64,000 nucleotides of DNA. Origin: JAGVSR01 sp963786675. GTDB lineage: Bacteria; Pseudomonadota; Alphaproteobacteria; Rhizobiales; Hyphomicrobiaceae. The stretch is from positions 62,001-126,000 of the forward strand of contig CAWAZY010000006.1 in assembly GCA_963786675.1 (NCBI GenBank), written 5' to 3'. Numbering within the stretch: position 1 is the first letter of the stretch; every line of letters starts with the position of its first letter. The position numbers and the translations under genes are program-made. Shown piece after piece: positions 8,280 through 16,884 of the stretch. The notes under the pieces are model-generated. The model did no database searches. It saw nothing but the letters and a program-made list of their open reading frames with translations, and was not told where the DNA came from.

Positions 8280-9602
8280 TGGAATACGATGCCATTGCCC
8301 TCTTGATGTTCTCGTCAATGATGCTGCTGCTCATCACGGGGCAGCGCGTCTTCGGCGTGATCGGATTCGTCGCGGCGATTTCCGCATTCATGCTGTGGGG
8401 CGACGGCGGCATCGAAATGCCGTTCAGCGCCGGCATGAAGCTGATGAAATGGTATCCGCTTCTGACGCTGCCCCTGTTCGTGTTCATGGGCTACATGCTG
8501 TCCGAGTCCGGCATCGCGGAAGATCTCTACAAGATGTTCCACGTCTGGATGGGCGGCCTGCATGGCGGTCTGGCCGTCGGCACCATCCTGCTGATGGTCA
8601 TCATCTCCGCCATGAACGGGCTCAGCGTCGCGGGTCTTGCCATCGGCACCACGATCGCGCTTCCCGAGCTGTTGCGGCGTGGCTACGACAAGCGGATGGT
8701 CACGGGCGTCATCCAAGCGGGAAGCACGCTCGGCATCCTCGTGCCCGCCGAGCGTGGTGCTGGTGCTGTACGGCATGATCGCGCGCCAGCCCGTCGGCCA
8801 CCTCTGGCTTGCCGGCGTCTTCCCGGGCTTGCTGATGGCCGGCCTCTTCATCCTTTATGTCGTGATCCGCTGCCGGTTGCGTCCCGAGTTGGGGCCTGCA
8901 CTTCCGTTGGAAGAGCGCAACATGCCGATGACGGAGAAGCTGGCGCTGTTGCGCGCAGGTCTTATCCCGCTGGGCATTTTCTTCGCAATGACCGGCCTCT
9001 TCTTGATGGGCTACACCAGCCTGGTGGAGAGCTCTGCCGTCGGCGCTTCGAGCGCGATGTTGGCAGCCTGGGGCCGTGGGCGGCTGACGCGCAAGGTATT
9101 GCACGAGACGGTGCGCAATACGCTGAACGTCAGCTGCATGTTCATGTGGATCATCCTCGCAGCATTGTGCTTCGGCGCGGTCTTCGACGGCCTCGGCGCC
9201 GTCAAGGCGATCGAATGGCTCTTCCTCGAGCAGTGGCACCTGTCGCCCTGGCAGGTGCTGATCCTGATGCAGCTGTCCTTCATCATCATGGGGATGTTCC
9301 TCGACGACACCGCCATGCTGGTTATCGTGGCGCCGCTTTACGTGCCGCTGGCCGCCGCGCTGGATTTCAACCTCATCTGGTACGGCGTGCTCTACACGAT
9401 CACGTGCCAGATCGCCTACATGACCCCGCCGTTCGGCTACAATCTCTTCTTGATGCGCGCGATGGCGCCGCCCGAGGTTTCACTGGCCGACATTTACCGG
9501 TCCATCGTTCCGTTCGTGGGTATTCTGCTGCTCACACTCGTCATTCTCATGGTGTTTCCCGAAATCGCGCTCTGGCTGCCGAACTACGTCTACGGCTCAT
9601 AA
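8279..9602 (+). CDS. TRAP transporter large permease (DctM), broken by one extra base near 8744
   Basis: This is the large, about 12-helix subunit that moves substrate with Na+. The first 155 codons read as a normal DctM N-terminus (LPLFVFMGYML, GTILLMVIISAMNG) up to GSTLGILVP. There the CCC at 8744-8746 has one C too many; removing it gives GILVPPSVVLVLYG and a continuous frame to the stop at 9602, including GMFLDDTAMLVIVAPL and TPPFGYNLFLMR. The restored protein is 440 residues, normal for the family. Left uncorrected, the original frame happens to stay open and runs into the binding-protein gene, giving a false 823-residue fusion. The break is probably a sequencing error, but a real pseudogene cannot be excluded. 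Confidence 0.88.
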
Positions 9603-9691
9603 CGCGCGAACTGGAGGTGTCCGACGAACCCGAGAGTTACGGCCGAACTGAAGTTCTGAACCTTTGTGCAGGTATTCGAGGAGATCCGGCT

Positions 9692-10750
9692 ATGACAATA
9701 CGCAGACGCGAATTTCTAAAGACCGCAGGCACGGCCACCGCCGCCGCCGTTGGCGCCACGACACTCGCCGCACCAGCCGTCAAAGCGCAGAAGGCCATCA
9801 AATGGCGGCTCCAGACCTATGCGGGGCCAGCGCTCGCCGAACACGTCATCAAACCGTCGATTGATGCCTTCAACAAAGTCGCCAACGGCGAAATGGTGAT
9901 CGAACTTTTCACAGCCGATCAGTTGGTGCCAACGGGCGAACTCTTCCGTGCCATGCAGGCCGGCACCATCGACGCCGTGCAAAGCGACGACGATTCGATT
10001 GCCGCGCCCGTCGATGTCGCCGTGTTCGGCGCCTACTTCCCCTTCGCCTCCCGCTACAGTCTCGATGTTCCAGCACTCTGGAACCACTACGGTCTGAAGG
10101 AGATCTGGGAAGAGGCCTATGCCGAAGTAAAAGGCGTCACGTGGCTCGGAACCGGCGCCTGGGACCCCTGCAACTTCGCCACCAAAAAGCCCATCAAGTC
10201 CCTGGAGGATCTGAAGGGCTTGCGCGTCTTCACCTTCCCCACCGGCGGCAAGTTCCTGCAACGCTTCGGCGTCGTCCCGGTCACGGTCCCGTGGGAGGAC
10301 GTGCAAGTCGCGCTGCAGACGGGCGAAATCGACGGCATCGCCTGGTCGGGCATCACCGAGTGCTACACGGTCGGTTGGGCCGATGTGACCAAGTACTACC
10401 TGACGAACAACATCTCTGGAGCTTGGGCCGGCTCCTATTTCGCCAACACGGAAAAGTGGGAAGCGGTGCCCGATCACCTCAAGCAGCTGTTCAAGCTGTG
10501 CATGGATAGCTCCAACTACTACCGCCAGCACTGGTACTGGTGGGGCGAGGCCCACTACCGCACGTCGGGCGGCAAACTGGAACTGACATCGATCCCTGAA
10601 GCCGAATGGGGCAAGATCGAAGATGAAGCGCTGAAGTTCTGGGACGAGATTGCCGCCAAGAGCCCACGCAACGCCAAGGTCGTGGAGATCCTGAAGAAGT
10701 ACCGGGACACCATGAAGAAGGCCGGCCCGCCCTACCGCTATGGCGCATAA
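9692..10750 (+). CDS. TRAP transporter substrate-binding protein (DctP family), Tat-exported
   Basis: This periplasmic binding protein of 352 residues captures the substrate and delivers it to the DctQM membrane pair. The N-terminus has a twin-arginine signal (RRREFLKTAG followed by an Ala-rich hydrophobic stretch, cleavage near VKA-Q). DctP-fold markers include LKGLRVFTFPTGG, VPWEDVQVALQTGEIDG and the WSGITECYTVGW segment. The pattern resembles the TakP / lactate-binding branch, which bind 2-oxo or hydroxy acids, but that is inference. A GAGGAG site lies 8 nt before the ATG at 9692. The gene is followed by a strong terminator, so dctQMP forms a complete operon. Confidence 0.92.
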   Translation: MTIRRREFLKTAGTATAAAVGATTLAAPAVKAQKAIKWRLQTYAGPALAEHVIKPSIDAFNKVANGEMVIELFTADQLVPTGELFRAMQAGTIDAVQSDDDSIAAPVDVAVFGAYFPFASRYSLDVPALWNHYGLKEIWEEAYAEVKGVTWLGTGAWDPCNFATKKPIKSLEDLKGLRVFTFPTGGKFLQRFGVVPVTVPWEDVQVALQTGEIDGIAWSGITECYTVGWADVTKYYLTNNISGAWAGSYFANTEKWEAVPDHLKQLFKLCMDSSNYYRQHWYWWGEAHYRTSGGKLELTSIPEAEWGKIEDEALKFWDEIAAKSPRNAKVVEILKKYRDTMKKAGPPYRYGA

Positions 10751-10779
10751 GGGCCGCGGTCCAACACGCTAGACGCAAG

Positions 10780-10812
10780 CGCCGCCGGAGATTATCCGGC
10801 GGCGTTTTTATT
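10780..10812 (+). terminator. Rho-independent terminator of the TRAP operon
   Basis: Ten perfectly paired bases (CGCCGCCGGA with TCCGGCGGCG) enclose a 5-base loop. TTTTTATTT follows. It starts 30 bp after the dctP stop. Confidence 0.92.
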
Positions 10813-10914
10813 TGCGCCGGGCGGGCTTCTCGTCCTTGCTGTCCTTGACCGAAAGTCCCGTATGCGGCACCACCTCCGGATGCTTGGCTTCCAGCCTGCG
10901 ACCGAGACGGACCC

Positions 10915-11769
10915 ATGCTGACCCCTGAAGAAATCCAGCGCTACAAGCGTCACCTCGTTTTGAAGGAAATCGGCGGGCAGGGTCAGCAACGCCTGAAGGC
11001 CGCCCGTGTGCTCGTCGTCGGCGCGGGTGGGCTCGGTTCCCCGCTCCTTCTCTATCTCGCGGCGGCGGGTGTCGGCACGCTGGGGATCATCGACGACGAT
11101 ACGGTGTCGCTCGACAATCTCCAGCGGCAGGTGCTGCACGACACGCCGCACGTGGGCGTGCTCAAGGTTGAGAGCGCCCGCGATGCGATCCTGCGGCTCA
11201 ATCCGCATGTCCAGGTCGAGATCCATGCCGAGCGGCTGACGGCGGCAAATGCCTTGGACCTCATCTCCCGTTATGACGTCGTGGCCGACGGATCCGACAA
11301 TTTCGCGACCCGCTACCTCGTCTCGGATGCCTGCTACTTCGCGCGCCGCCCGCTTGCTTTTGCCGCCGTTGGACCCTTCGACGGCTATGTCACGATGTTC
11401 AAGCCCTACGCAGCAGCACCGGACGGAAACCCCTATCCGAGTTACCGCTGCCTGTTCCCGGAGGCTCCACCGCCGGGCACCGTCGCCAACTGCGCGGAGG
11501 TCGGTGTTCTAGGTGCGGTCGTCGGCGTCGTGGGGACATTGCAGGCTGTCGAGGTTCTGAAAGAGTTGACCGGGACCGGCCAGTCACTCGCGGGGCACCT
11601 GCTCATCTACGATGCCAAGGATGCGCGCTTCGAGCGGGTCAGCGTCGATTGGGACCCCGACAACGCCTTGTCCGGCCGGTCGCCTACGATCCACGACCTC
11701 TCCCTCCACGCGCCGTCAGCGGCCATGGATGTCGCGTGCGCTGCGCCACCGGAAGGCCGGGACGACTAA
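10915..11769 (+). CDS. moeB: Molybdopterin-synthase adenylyltransferase / HesA-MoeB-ThiF family, lacking zinc cysteines
   Basis: This E1-like enzyme activates the C-terminal glycine of a sulfur-carrier protein (MoaD, ThiS or similar) as an acyl-adenylate. In its 284 residues are the nucleotide-binding GAGGLGSP (about residue 37), DNLQRQVLH, the Mg-ligand DGSDNFATRY and GTVANCAEVGVLG with the conserved cysteine. Classic MoeB has two CxxC pairs that bind zinc; here the first is SYRC and the second is absent (NALSGRSPTI), so zinc is probably not bound. ThiF is an alternative assignment. The stop codon interlocks with that of the convergent FNR gene, overlapping by 4 bases. It stands alone after the TRAP terminator. 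Confidence 0.85.
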   Translation: MLTPEEIQRYKRHLVLKEIGGQGQQRLKAARVLVVGAGGLGSPLLLYLAAAGVGTLGIIDDDTVSLDNLQRQVLHDTPHVGVLKVESARDAILRLNPHVQVEIHAERLTAANALDLISRYDVVADGSDNFATRYLVSDACYFARRPLAFAAVGPFDGYVTMFKPYAAAPDGNPYPSYRCLFPEAPPPGTVANCAEVGVLGAVVGVVGTLQAVEVLKELTGTGQSLAGHLLIYDAKDARFERVSVDWDPDNALSGRSPTIHDLSLHAPSAAMDVACAAPPEGRDD

Positions 11770-12488
11770 TCGCGCTCTTCTTCCATCGCCGAACGCATGC
11801 GCGGCATGTCGAGAATGGAGATCGTCCGGTTGCCCTCAAGCCCGATGATCTTGGCGACCTTCAGCCGCGAAATCTGCCGGCTCACGGTCTCGATGGTGAG
11901 GCCGAGAAAATCCGCAATCTCGGCGCGCGACAGGGGCAGATTGAAACGAGGGTGTTCCACTTCGCCGGCGGGCTGGCAACCGATCGTTTCCATGCGCCGC
12001 GCCACCATGAGCAGGAAGCTTGCAACCTTCTCGCCAGCACTCTTGCGGCCGAGCAGAAGCATCCATTCGCGAGCGGAATCGAGTTCGTCGAGCGTGTGCT
12101 CGAACAAACGGTGTTCGAAGCCGTCGAACTCCTTCACCAGCCGCTCGAACTGCCGCTTGTCATAGGTGCACAGGTGAACGTCGGTGACCGTCTCGGCATG
12201 ATACGGACTGTGGGTCCGGAAGGGCCTCCCGAGAAAGTCGGAAGCAAATTGCAATCCGACGATTTGCTGACGCCCGTCGGTCAGGGTCTTGGTCAGCTTG
12301 ACGACGCCCGAAACGATATTGGCGAAGTAGATCATCTCGGCGTTGTCGTGCAGAATGACCTGTCCCGGAGGCAGGAGCTTGTGATGCGCAATCGCATTGA
12401 GCCGCTCGATCTCAGCACGGTCGAGCGCCCCGCACACGGCACGATGGCGAACCGCACAACTGTCGCATCGCAGAACGTGCTCAGCCAT
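11766..12488 (-). CDS. Crp/Fnr family oxygen-sensing regulator (FnrL-like)
   Basis: This DNA-binding regulator of 240 residues has the four cysteines needed for an FNR-type oxygen-labile [4Fe-4S] cluster: C8, C11 and C19 in a Cys-x2-Cys-x7-Cys arrangement, and C107. A cyclic-nucleotide-type beta roll follows, then the helix-turn-helix RAEIADFLGLTIETVSRQI with the E..SR recognition residues used on TTGAT-N4-ATCAA sites. It should control the aerobic-to-microaerobic switch. It is transcribed alone, convergent with moeB, whose molybdenum-cofactor role fits anaerobic respiration. I saw no clear FNR box in its own upstream region. FnrN, AadR and FixK are related names; the N-terminal cysteines exclude a heme- or cAMP-type member. 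Confidence 0.92.
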   Translation of the reverse strand: MAEHVLRCDSCAVRHRAVCGALDRAEIERLNAIAHHKLLPPGQVILHDNAEMIYFANIVSGVVKLTKTLTDGRQQIVGLQFASDFLGRPFRTHSPYHAETVTDVHLCTYDKRQFERLVKEFDGFEHRLFEHTLDELDSAREWMLLLGRKSAGEKVASFLLMVARRMETIGCQPAGEVEHPRFNLPLSRAEIADFLGLTIETVSRQISRLKVAKIIGLEGNRTISILDMPRMRSAMEEERD

Positions 12489-12751
12489 CTGAACCTCAGT
12501 TAAGTTTTTGCGGGTGACCCAGCCGTGGAAGATATGAGCACGACGTCGCGTTTCAACAATCCCGCTGCAATATTAGCTGGACCGACCGCACGGTTACTTA
12601 AACTTGAAGGTATAACGCCGCGCGGCGCCCAAGTGTCTCAGGTCTCACGCAGAAGTCTATCCGACGATTGACGAGGCGTGAAGGGATTTGCCTTCGCTCA
12701 AATTTCCCAGCCCGAACCATTACCCCGTCCACTCCCAGATTTTTCTCGGTG

Positions 12752-12765
12752 GTCAGGTTGCTGAC
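12752..12765. promoter_or_regulatory. Inverted repeat in the gap upstream of the FNR gene
   Basis: GTCAG and CTGAC flank a 4-base spacer, overlapped downstream by a second small dyad CTGA-N6-TCAG. It lies in the 388-base gap 12489-12876, between the FNR start and the end of the first phosphatidyltransferase transcript. It could be a regulator site or the end structure of a transcript. The rest of the gap shows no gene. Confidence 0.3.
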
Positions 12766-12910
12766 TAAAATCAGTTTTCAAGGCAGCAATGCGCGTCTCC
12801 CCCTCGGCTTACGGCTCGTTCCGAGTGGTGCGTTAACGGAAGACCTGGGCTGAAACGCGTGCTTCAAAATAGGCGTCCGGAGGCACAGCAGGTGAAGAAA
12901 TTCGGAACCG

Positions 12911-13522
12911 TTATTGTGGTTCGGTGCGCACGAGCCGGCTGACTTCCAGCGCGTAGTCGGCCAGCGAATAGATCGACGCGGCGATGGCAAGCAGCAGAAG
13001 TTGCATCGGAACGCTGCCCGACAGACTGACCGAGGGGCCAAACATCTGCAGGGCAATCGCCACTATGCTGATCTGAGCGGCCGCATGAACCACCGTCTTT
13101 ATTCTGCCTGACGTCCGAACCTGGAGATCGTGTCCGGCTTGGCGCGCGAAGGTGCGCAGGTAAGGCACCATGAGGTCGCGGGCGTAGATAATGAACAGCA
13201 TCCACGCGGGCATCCAACCCATGACCAGGAAGGCGAGAAAAACGGACAAGTGGTAGACACTGTCGCAGACCGGATCGATGAGGCGCCCGAACTCGGTTTC
13301 CTGCCCCATGCGCCGCGCAAGTGCGCCATCCAGCAAATCGGAAAGCTCCGCGACAATCATCAGCACCAGGGCGGTGGCCATGGCACCGTGTTGACCTGTC
13401 GTGATCAAGGCCAGCACCAACGGCCCGCAGAGCGCTCTAGCGAGGCTGAGGATATTGGGAACCGTCAGGACGGTATCGCGCGGACTCGACGGGTCGGGCG
13501 GCGGACCCTGGTTCGGCGGCAT
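12911..13522 (-). CDS. CDP-alcohol phosphatidyltransferase (first copy)
   Basis: This integral-membrane enzyme transfers a phosphatidyl group from CDP-diacylglycerol to an alcohol. The family signature is complete: DLLDGALARR, then G eight residues after the Arg, and two further aspartates in GRLIDPVCD. About five hydrophobic segments surround it. I chose the ATG at 13522 (GAGGA about 10 nt upstream), giving 203 residues; a start at 13582 would add 20 residues without a ribosome-binding site. A second family member lies 189 bp upstream on the same strand. The alcohol acceptor (glycerol phosphate, serine, inositol or other) cannot be told from sequence. Confidence 0.85.
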   Translation of the reverse strand: MPPNQGPPPDPSSPRDTVLTVPNILSLARALCGPLVLALITTGQHGAMATALVLMIVAELSDLLDGALARRMGQETEFGRLIDPVCDSVYHLSVFLAFLVMGWMPAWMLFIIYARDLMVPYLRTFARQAGHDLQVRTSGRIKTVVHAAAQISIVAIALQMFGPSVSLSGSVPMQLLLLAIAASIYSLADYALEVSRLVRTEPQ

Positions 13523-13711
13523 CGGATCTCGGTCCTCTGAGGTGGGTCCGGCCGGAGCGTCTCTGGCCCGGCAGACCTTCATATGTCAGGCTGGGTGACC
13601 GCTACAAGCGGCAAGCGCTGCCCCTATACCAGCCGTGGCGCTCCGGTCACGCGGCACGACAGCGCAAAACCTGTATTCATGGGGAAAGTGGGCGACGAAC
13701 CGGGCCTTGCC

Positions 13712-14317
13712 TCAGGCCGGATCTTGCCGGAGCCCACGCATCACCACAACGATGTAGTCGATCAACGACCCTGCCGAAATCAGCGTCGTGATCAGCATGG
13801 CCAGCCAGATGCCGGTGTCCATCCCCGCCGGCAGTGCGGCGCCCCAGATCGCGAAAGCCGCAACGACCACGAGCTGCGTGACACCCTGAACCACGGCCTT
13901 CAGCTTGCCGCTCTGCCGCGCCGCCATGGTGCCGATGCGCTGCTCCGCGACGATGCGCAGATACGACATGGCAATTTCGCGCCAGACCATGATCAGGAAC
14001 ATCCAGACCGGCATCCACTGGTTGGCCACGAAGGCCATGAACACGGAGATCCGGTAAAGGCTGTCGGCCATGGGATCGAGAATTTTGCCCAGTGCGGACA
14101 CTTGGCCGTAGCGCCGGGCGACATAGCCATCCACCCCGTCCGAAATCTCGGCAATGATCATCAGCGCCAGCGCAATCCACAGCGCCGGCTGCGATCCACT
14201 GACGATCAGCAGGATGATCGGCACCGCCGCGAACACGCGGTACCACGTGATGACGTTGGGCAGGGTCCAAAGTCCCAGGGATTTCAAAGGCAGCGCAGTT
14301 ACTCCGGGATTGATCAC
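13712..14317 (-). CDS. CDP-alcohol phosphatidyltransferase, PgsA-like (second copy)
   Basis: This 201-residue membrane protein is of the same family as its downstream neighbour. It has the full catalytic pattern (DGVDGYVARRYGQ, then GKILDPMADS), plus the NVITWYRV helix common at the start of PgsA-type phosphatidylglycerophosphate synthases. That makes it the better candidate for CDP-diacylglycerol:glycerol-3-phosphate phosphatidyltransferase, though PgsA activity is inferred. The start is a GTG at 14317 without a clear ribosome-binding site; a TTG at 14287 is an alternative. The two copies share domain length, helix layout and signature spacing, consistent with an old tandem duplication. Confidence 0.82.
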   Translation of the reverse strand: MINPGVTALPLKSLGLWTLPNVITWYRVFAAVPIILLIVSGSQPALWIALALMIIAEISDGVDGYVARRYGQVSALGKILDPMADSLYRISVFMAFVANQWMPVWMFLIMVWREIAMSYLRIVAEQRIGTMAARQSGKLKAVVQGVTQLVVVAAFAIWGAALPAGMDTGIWLAMLITTLISAGSLIDYIVVVMRGLRQDPA

Positions 14318-14547
14318 TGGGTACCGGGATAAGACGGCCGCCGCGGGATGATCTGCGCCGAACTCACGTCCGCCCCCCGCTTGGCTCCTCGGTTCGGGCG
14401 AACCTAGCGCACCTCCCCCGGCCCGGTAAGTCCTTTCGCAGCCGGAATTCCCGCGAGTGCCTCAGGACCGGCAGACCCGAAGAGGGGACGGGCCCAGCAA
14501 TAACGGGACATTGGGCGCTTGTGCTCCCTCACCGGCCCCTCAAACAC

Positions 14548-14574
14548 ATCGGGGAGCGCATTGCGCTCCCCGAT
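14548..14574 (-). terminator. Putative terminator downstream of folD
   Basis: A 13-base perfect inverted repeat (GCGCTCCCCGAT and its complement) lies 45 bp past the folD stop. The following bases (GTGTTTG on the minus strand) are only weakly T-rich, so termination is plausible but not certain. The rest of the gap 14318-14618 shows no gene. Confidence 0.55.
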
Positions 14575-14618
14575 CTTCAGGTCCGAAGTTCCGCTTTCGC
14601 CAGACCCGGCCGGCGCGA

Positions 14619-15491
14619 CTACTTGATGCCACGCTGAATTTTGGCGGCAACGACGGTGTTCTGCAGCAGGCAAGCGATGGTCATGGGACCAACACCACCG
14701 GGGACCGGCGTGATGGCGCCAGCCACGCGGGCGCAGTCCTGGTAGTCGCAGTCCCCGACCAGCTTCGTCTTGCCATTGGCTGCGGGCACGCGATTGATGC
14801 CGACGTCGATGACGATGGCGCCCGGTTTCAGCCAGTCGCCCTTGACCATTTCCGGGATGCCGACGGCGGCAATCACGAGATCGGCGCCCTTGATGACCGA
14901 TTCGATATTGCGCGTGCGCGAGTGGGCGACCGTCACCGTGCAGTTCTCGCGCAGGAGAAGGGCGGCCACCGGCTTGCCGACGATGTTGGAGCGGCCGATG
15001 ACGACGGCGTTAAGGCCCGACAAGTTGGGCTGCACCGTCTTGGCCAGGATCACCGAGCCGGTCGGCGTGCAGGGCACCAGCGTGCGTTCGCCGATCCAAA
15101 GGCGGCCGACGTTGACGGGATGGAAGCCATCAACGTCTTTGTCCGGATCAATGGTGTTCAACACCTTCTCGGCGTTGACGTGCTTGGGCAGGGGAAGCTG
15201 TACCAGGATGCCGTTCACGGCAGGGTCGGCATTGAGCTTTTGCACGAGGGCGAGGATATCGGCCTCGCTCGTTTCGGCCGGGAGCTTGTACTCCCACGAG
15301 TTCATGCCGCATTCCTTGGTCTGCTCGCCCTTGTTGCGGACGTAGACCTTGCTGGCCGGATCTTCGCCGACCAGCACCACCGCCAGACCCGGGGTGAACC
15401 CATGCGCGGATTTCAGTTCCGCAACTTCCTTGGCGACTTCGGCGCGAACGCTGGCTGCGACGGCCTTACCGTCAATGACGCGCGGATGCAT
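14619..15491 (-). CDS. folD: Methylenetetrahydrofolate dehydrogenase / methenyltetrahydrofolate cyclohydrolase
   Basis: This bifunctional cytoplasmic enzyme interconverts 5,10-methylene- and 10-formyl-tetrahydrofolate with NADP. It has 290 residues from the ATG at 15491, which is preceded by AAGGAGGA. Both FolD signatures are visible: the catalytic Tyr/Lys region VYVRNKGEQTKECGM with GILVQLPLP, and the NADP-binding stretch GRSNIVGKPVA with PVPGGVGPMTIACLL at the C-terminus. It follows the yggT and DUF167 genes closely (40 bp), a gene order common in alphaproteobacteria, so they are probably cotranscribed. Confidence 0.97.
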   Translation of the reverse strand: MHPRVIDGKAVAASVRAEVAKEVAELKSAHGFTPGLAVVLVGEDPASKVYVRNKGEQTKECGMNSWEYKLPAETSEADILALVQKLNADPAVNGILVQLPLPKHVNAEKVLNTIDPDKDVDGFHPVNVGRLWIGERTLVPCTPTGSVILAKTVQPNLSGLNAVVIGRSNIVGKPVAALLLRENCTVTVAHSRTRNIESVIKGADLVIAAVGIPEMVKGDWLKPGAIVIDVGINRVPAANGKTKLVGDCDYQDCARVAGAITPVPGGVGPMTIACLLQNTVVAAKIQRGIK

Positions 15492-15531
15492 GGGGTTCCT
15501 CCTTCGGGACGTTTCTTGACCACAGGTCGGC

Positions 15532-15849
15532 TCAACCAAGGTGCGCGGCGAGCCGGCTTTCCAGGCTCTCCGTATCACCCAAAATTTCCAGGGATTTCAC
15601 GCGCGACCGGTGCCCGGAAGACACCGAGACGCAGCTCTTGGGGACATCCAGCCAAGCCGCGAGCAGCCGGCTCACGGCCTCGTTGGCCTCCCCGTCGGCC
15701 GGAACCGCTCGGACCCGGACCTTGAAGGCGGGGCCGTCGGCGGTCGGCTCGACCCCGTCAATTGTATCTTTGGACGATTTCGGGCTGACGCGCACGCGCA
15801 CGATGACGCACCCTTTTCCGGTGCGCCACGGCCGCGGCGTCGCCGACAT
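15532..15849 (-). CDS. DUF167 family protein (YggU-like)
   Basis: This is a small basic protein of 105 residues matching the DUF167/YggU pattern: RVRVSPKSSKDTI, then FKVRVRAVPADGEANEAV, SRLLA, and VSVSSGHRSRVKSLEI. The biochemical role of the family is unknown. Its ATG overlaps the yggT stop in an ATGA, and folD follows 40 bp later. The pairing with YggT is widely conserved in proteobacteria, which supports a shared but undefined role. Confidence 0.93.
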   Translation of the reverse strand: MSATPRPWRTGKGCVIVRVRVSPKSSKDTIDGVEPTADGPAFKVRVRAVPADGEANEAVSRLLAAWLDVPKSCVSVSSGHRSRVKSLEILGDTESLESRLAAHLG

Positions 15850-16139
15850 CAGACGAGTGCCTTGGCCAGATTCGGAATGACGACGCTCTGGATGAAGTAG
15901 AGGCCGAGCAGCAGTACGACGGGCGACAGGTCGATGGCGCCGAAATCCGGCAGAGCCCTGCGGATCGGCCCAAGCAGCGGCTCGGTCAGTGCGTTGAGCG
16001 TGTTCCAGATCGCCTGCACGACCGAATTGCGCGCATTGATGACATTGAACACGAGCAGGAAACTCATGATGACGGCCGCGAACACCACGTAGCTGTAGAG
16101 CGTGATGACGTAATTGATGAAATAGAGCAGCTCGATCAT
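15849..16139 (-). CDS. YggT family membrane protein
   Basis: This 96-residue inner-membrane protein has two hydrophobic regions separated by the conserved amphipathic segment NALTEPLLGPIRRALPDFG and the following IDLSPVVLLLG. This is the standard single-repeat YggT pattern. The family has been linked to osmotic-stress tolerance and, in chloroplasts and cyanobacteria, to membrane organisation; its role here is not known. It is the first gene of a likely yggT-DUF167-folD operon, with its start 211 bp from the divergent tRNA-Ala gene. Confidence 0.92.
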   Translation of the reverse strand: MIELLYFINYVITLYSYVVFAAVIMSFLLVFNVINARNSVVQAIWNTLNALTEPLLGPIRRALPDFGAIDLSPVVLLLGLYFIQSVVIPNLAKALV

Positions 16140-16303
16140 GGGTCCCCGCCGATCCGATCGGTTGATACCGGTGTCATGTAGCCTTGGCAGCGGTCCGGGG
16201 CAAGATCAGCGGCCGCGGACGGCTGGCGAAGCCCCTGATCGCCGCCCAATTTACCCGTCAAAACACGCGATTGACGGTCCGCAAAGTGGGGGCTGGCCAT
16301 TCC

Positions 16304-16332
16304 TTGACAATGCAAATTCCGACCCACTAAAT
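16304..16332 (+). promoter_or_regulatory. Sigma-70 type promoter of tRNA-Ala
   Basis: A consensus TTGACA (16304-16309) is followed after exactly 17 bases by CTAAAT (16327-16332). This lies 18 bp before the mature 5' end of tRNA-Ala. Confidence 0.8.
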
Positions 16333-16350
16333 GCCTGGACCTTGAGATCC

Positions 16351-16426
16351 GGGGCCGTAGCTCAGATGGGAGAGCGCTGCAATCGCACTGCAGAGGTCAG
16401 GGGTTCGATTCCCCTCGGCTCCACCA
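16351..16426 (+). tRNA. tRNA-Ala, anticodon CGC
   Basis: The 76-base gene folds into a full cloverleaf. The acceptor stem is GGGGCCG with CGGCTCC (one G-T pair) and the anticodon stem CTGCA/TGCAG. The loop ATCGCAC has CGC at positions 34-36, and the T-arm is AGGGG-TTCGATT-CCCCT. The 3' CCA is encoded. It should read GCG alanine codons. A strong promoter sits just upstream. Confidence 0.96.
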
Positions 16427-16580
16427 AGCTAACTCGTTGAAATTTCGGGTTCCGGCGGGCGCTCGAAAGTCAGCGAAAATTCAGGCCGTTGTCAGCAGTT
16501 TGCACCATGTCATCGCGGTCTCTGATATCCGATCCGCACCCAATACCGCACAGCACAATGGTTGGCGACAACTTCTCCAA

Positions 16581-16884
16581 TCAGGCTCGGTCGTCACCCA
16601 GGTCTTTGTCCCACTCCAACTTGCGCATGGCGACATCCTGCTCCGACCGGCTGTGTTCGGCCGCGATGCTCTGCTGCATTGACTTCATGTAGGCGAGCGC
16701 AAAGGCACGAACCTTGGGCCGTGCGTCGCTCTGCCATAGTTCGATTTCCGCCACCTTGCGCTGGTAGGCTTCCGGCATGCCGAAGGCTCCGCGAACTATT
16801 CCAGTCGATCAGCGCCTGGCAGACAGGATGGGTTGCCACATCGCCGTGGTAGTGGATCAGGATACCGGAGCGAGCGCGCTTGAG
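16581..16884 (-). pseudogene. Remnant of an unidentified protein gene next to tRNA-Ala
   Basis: The minus strand here reads like protein but is broken. One frame gives RSGILIHYHGDVATHP and QALIDWNSSRS; after removing one of the two G at 16786-16787 it continues as FGMPEAYQRKVAEIELW, a charged helical stretch, and MRKLEWDKDLGDDRA to a stop at 16581. Upstream of 16884 the frame is closed by a TGA (16885-16887), beyond which KLLKSEAL still looks coding. No start codon or promoter is evident. I do not recognise the family. It is either the 3' end of a decayed gene or a gene damaged by sequence errors. Bases 16427-16580 and 16888-17092 show nothing else. Confidence 0.45.

Noticed and set aside
8279..10750. 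An 823-codon open frame joining the TRAP large permease and the binding protein
   Set aside because: It results from one extra base near 8744. The segment between about 8750 and 9692 in that frame is not permease-like, while the other frame is; the binding protein has its own ribosome-binding site and Tat signal.
14457..15725. Long plus-strand frame opposite folD and DUF167
   Set aside because: Its residues are Arg/His/Asp/Gly-rich with no family pattern, while the minus strand encodes recognisable FolD and DUF167 with normal ribosome-binding sites.
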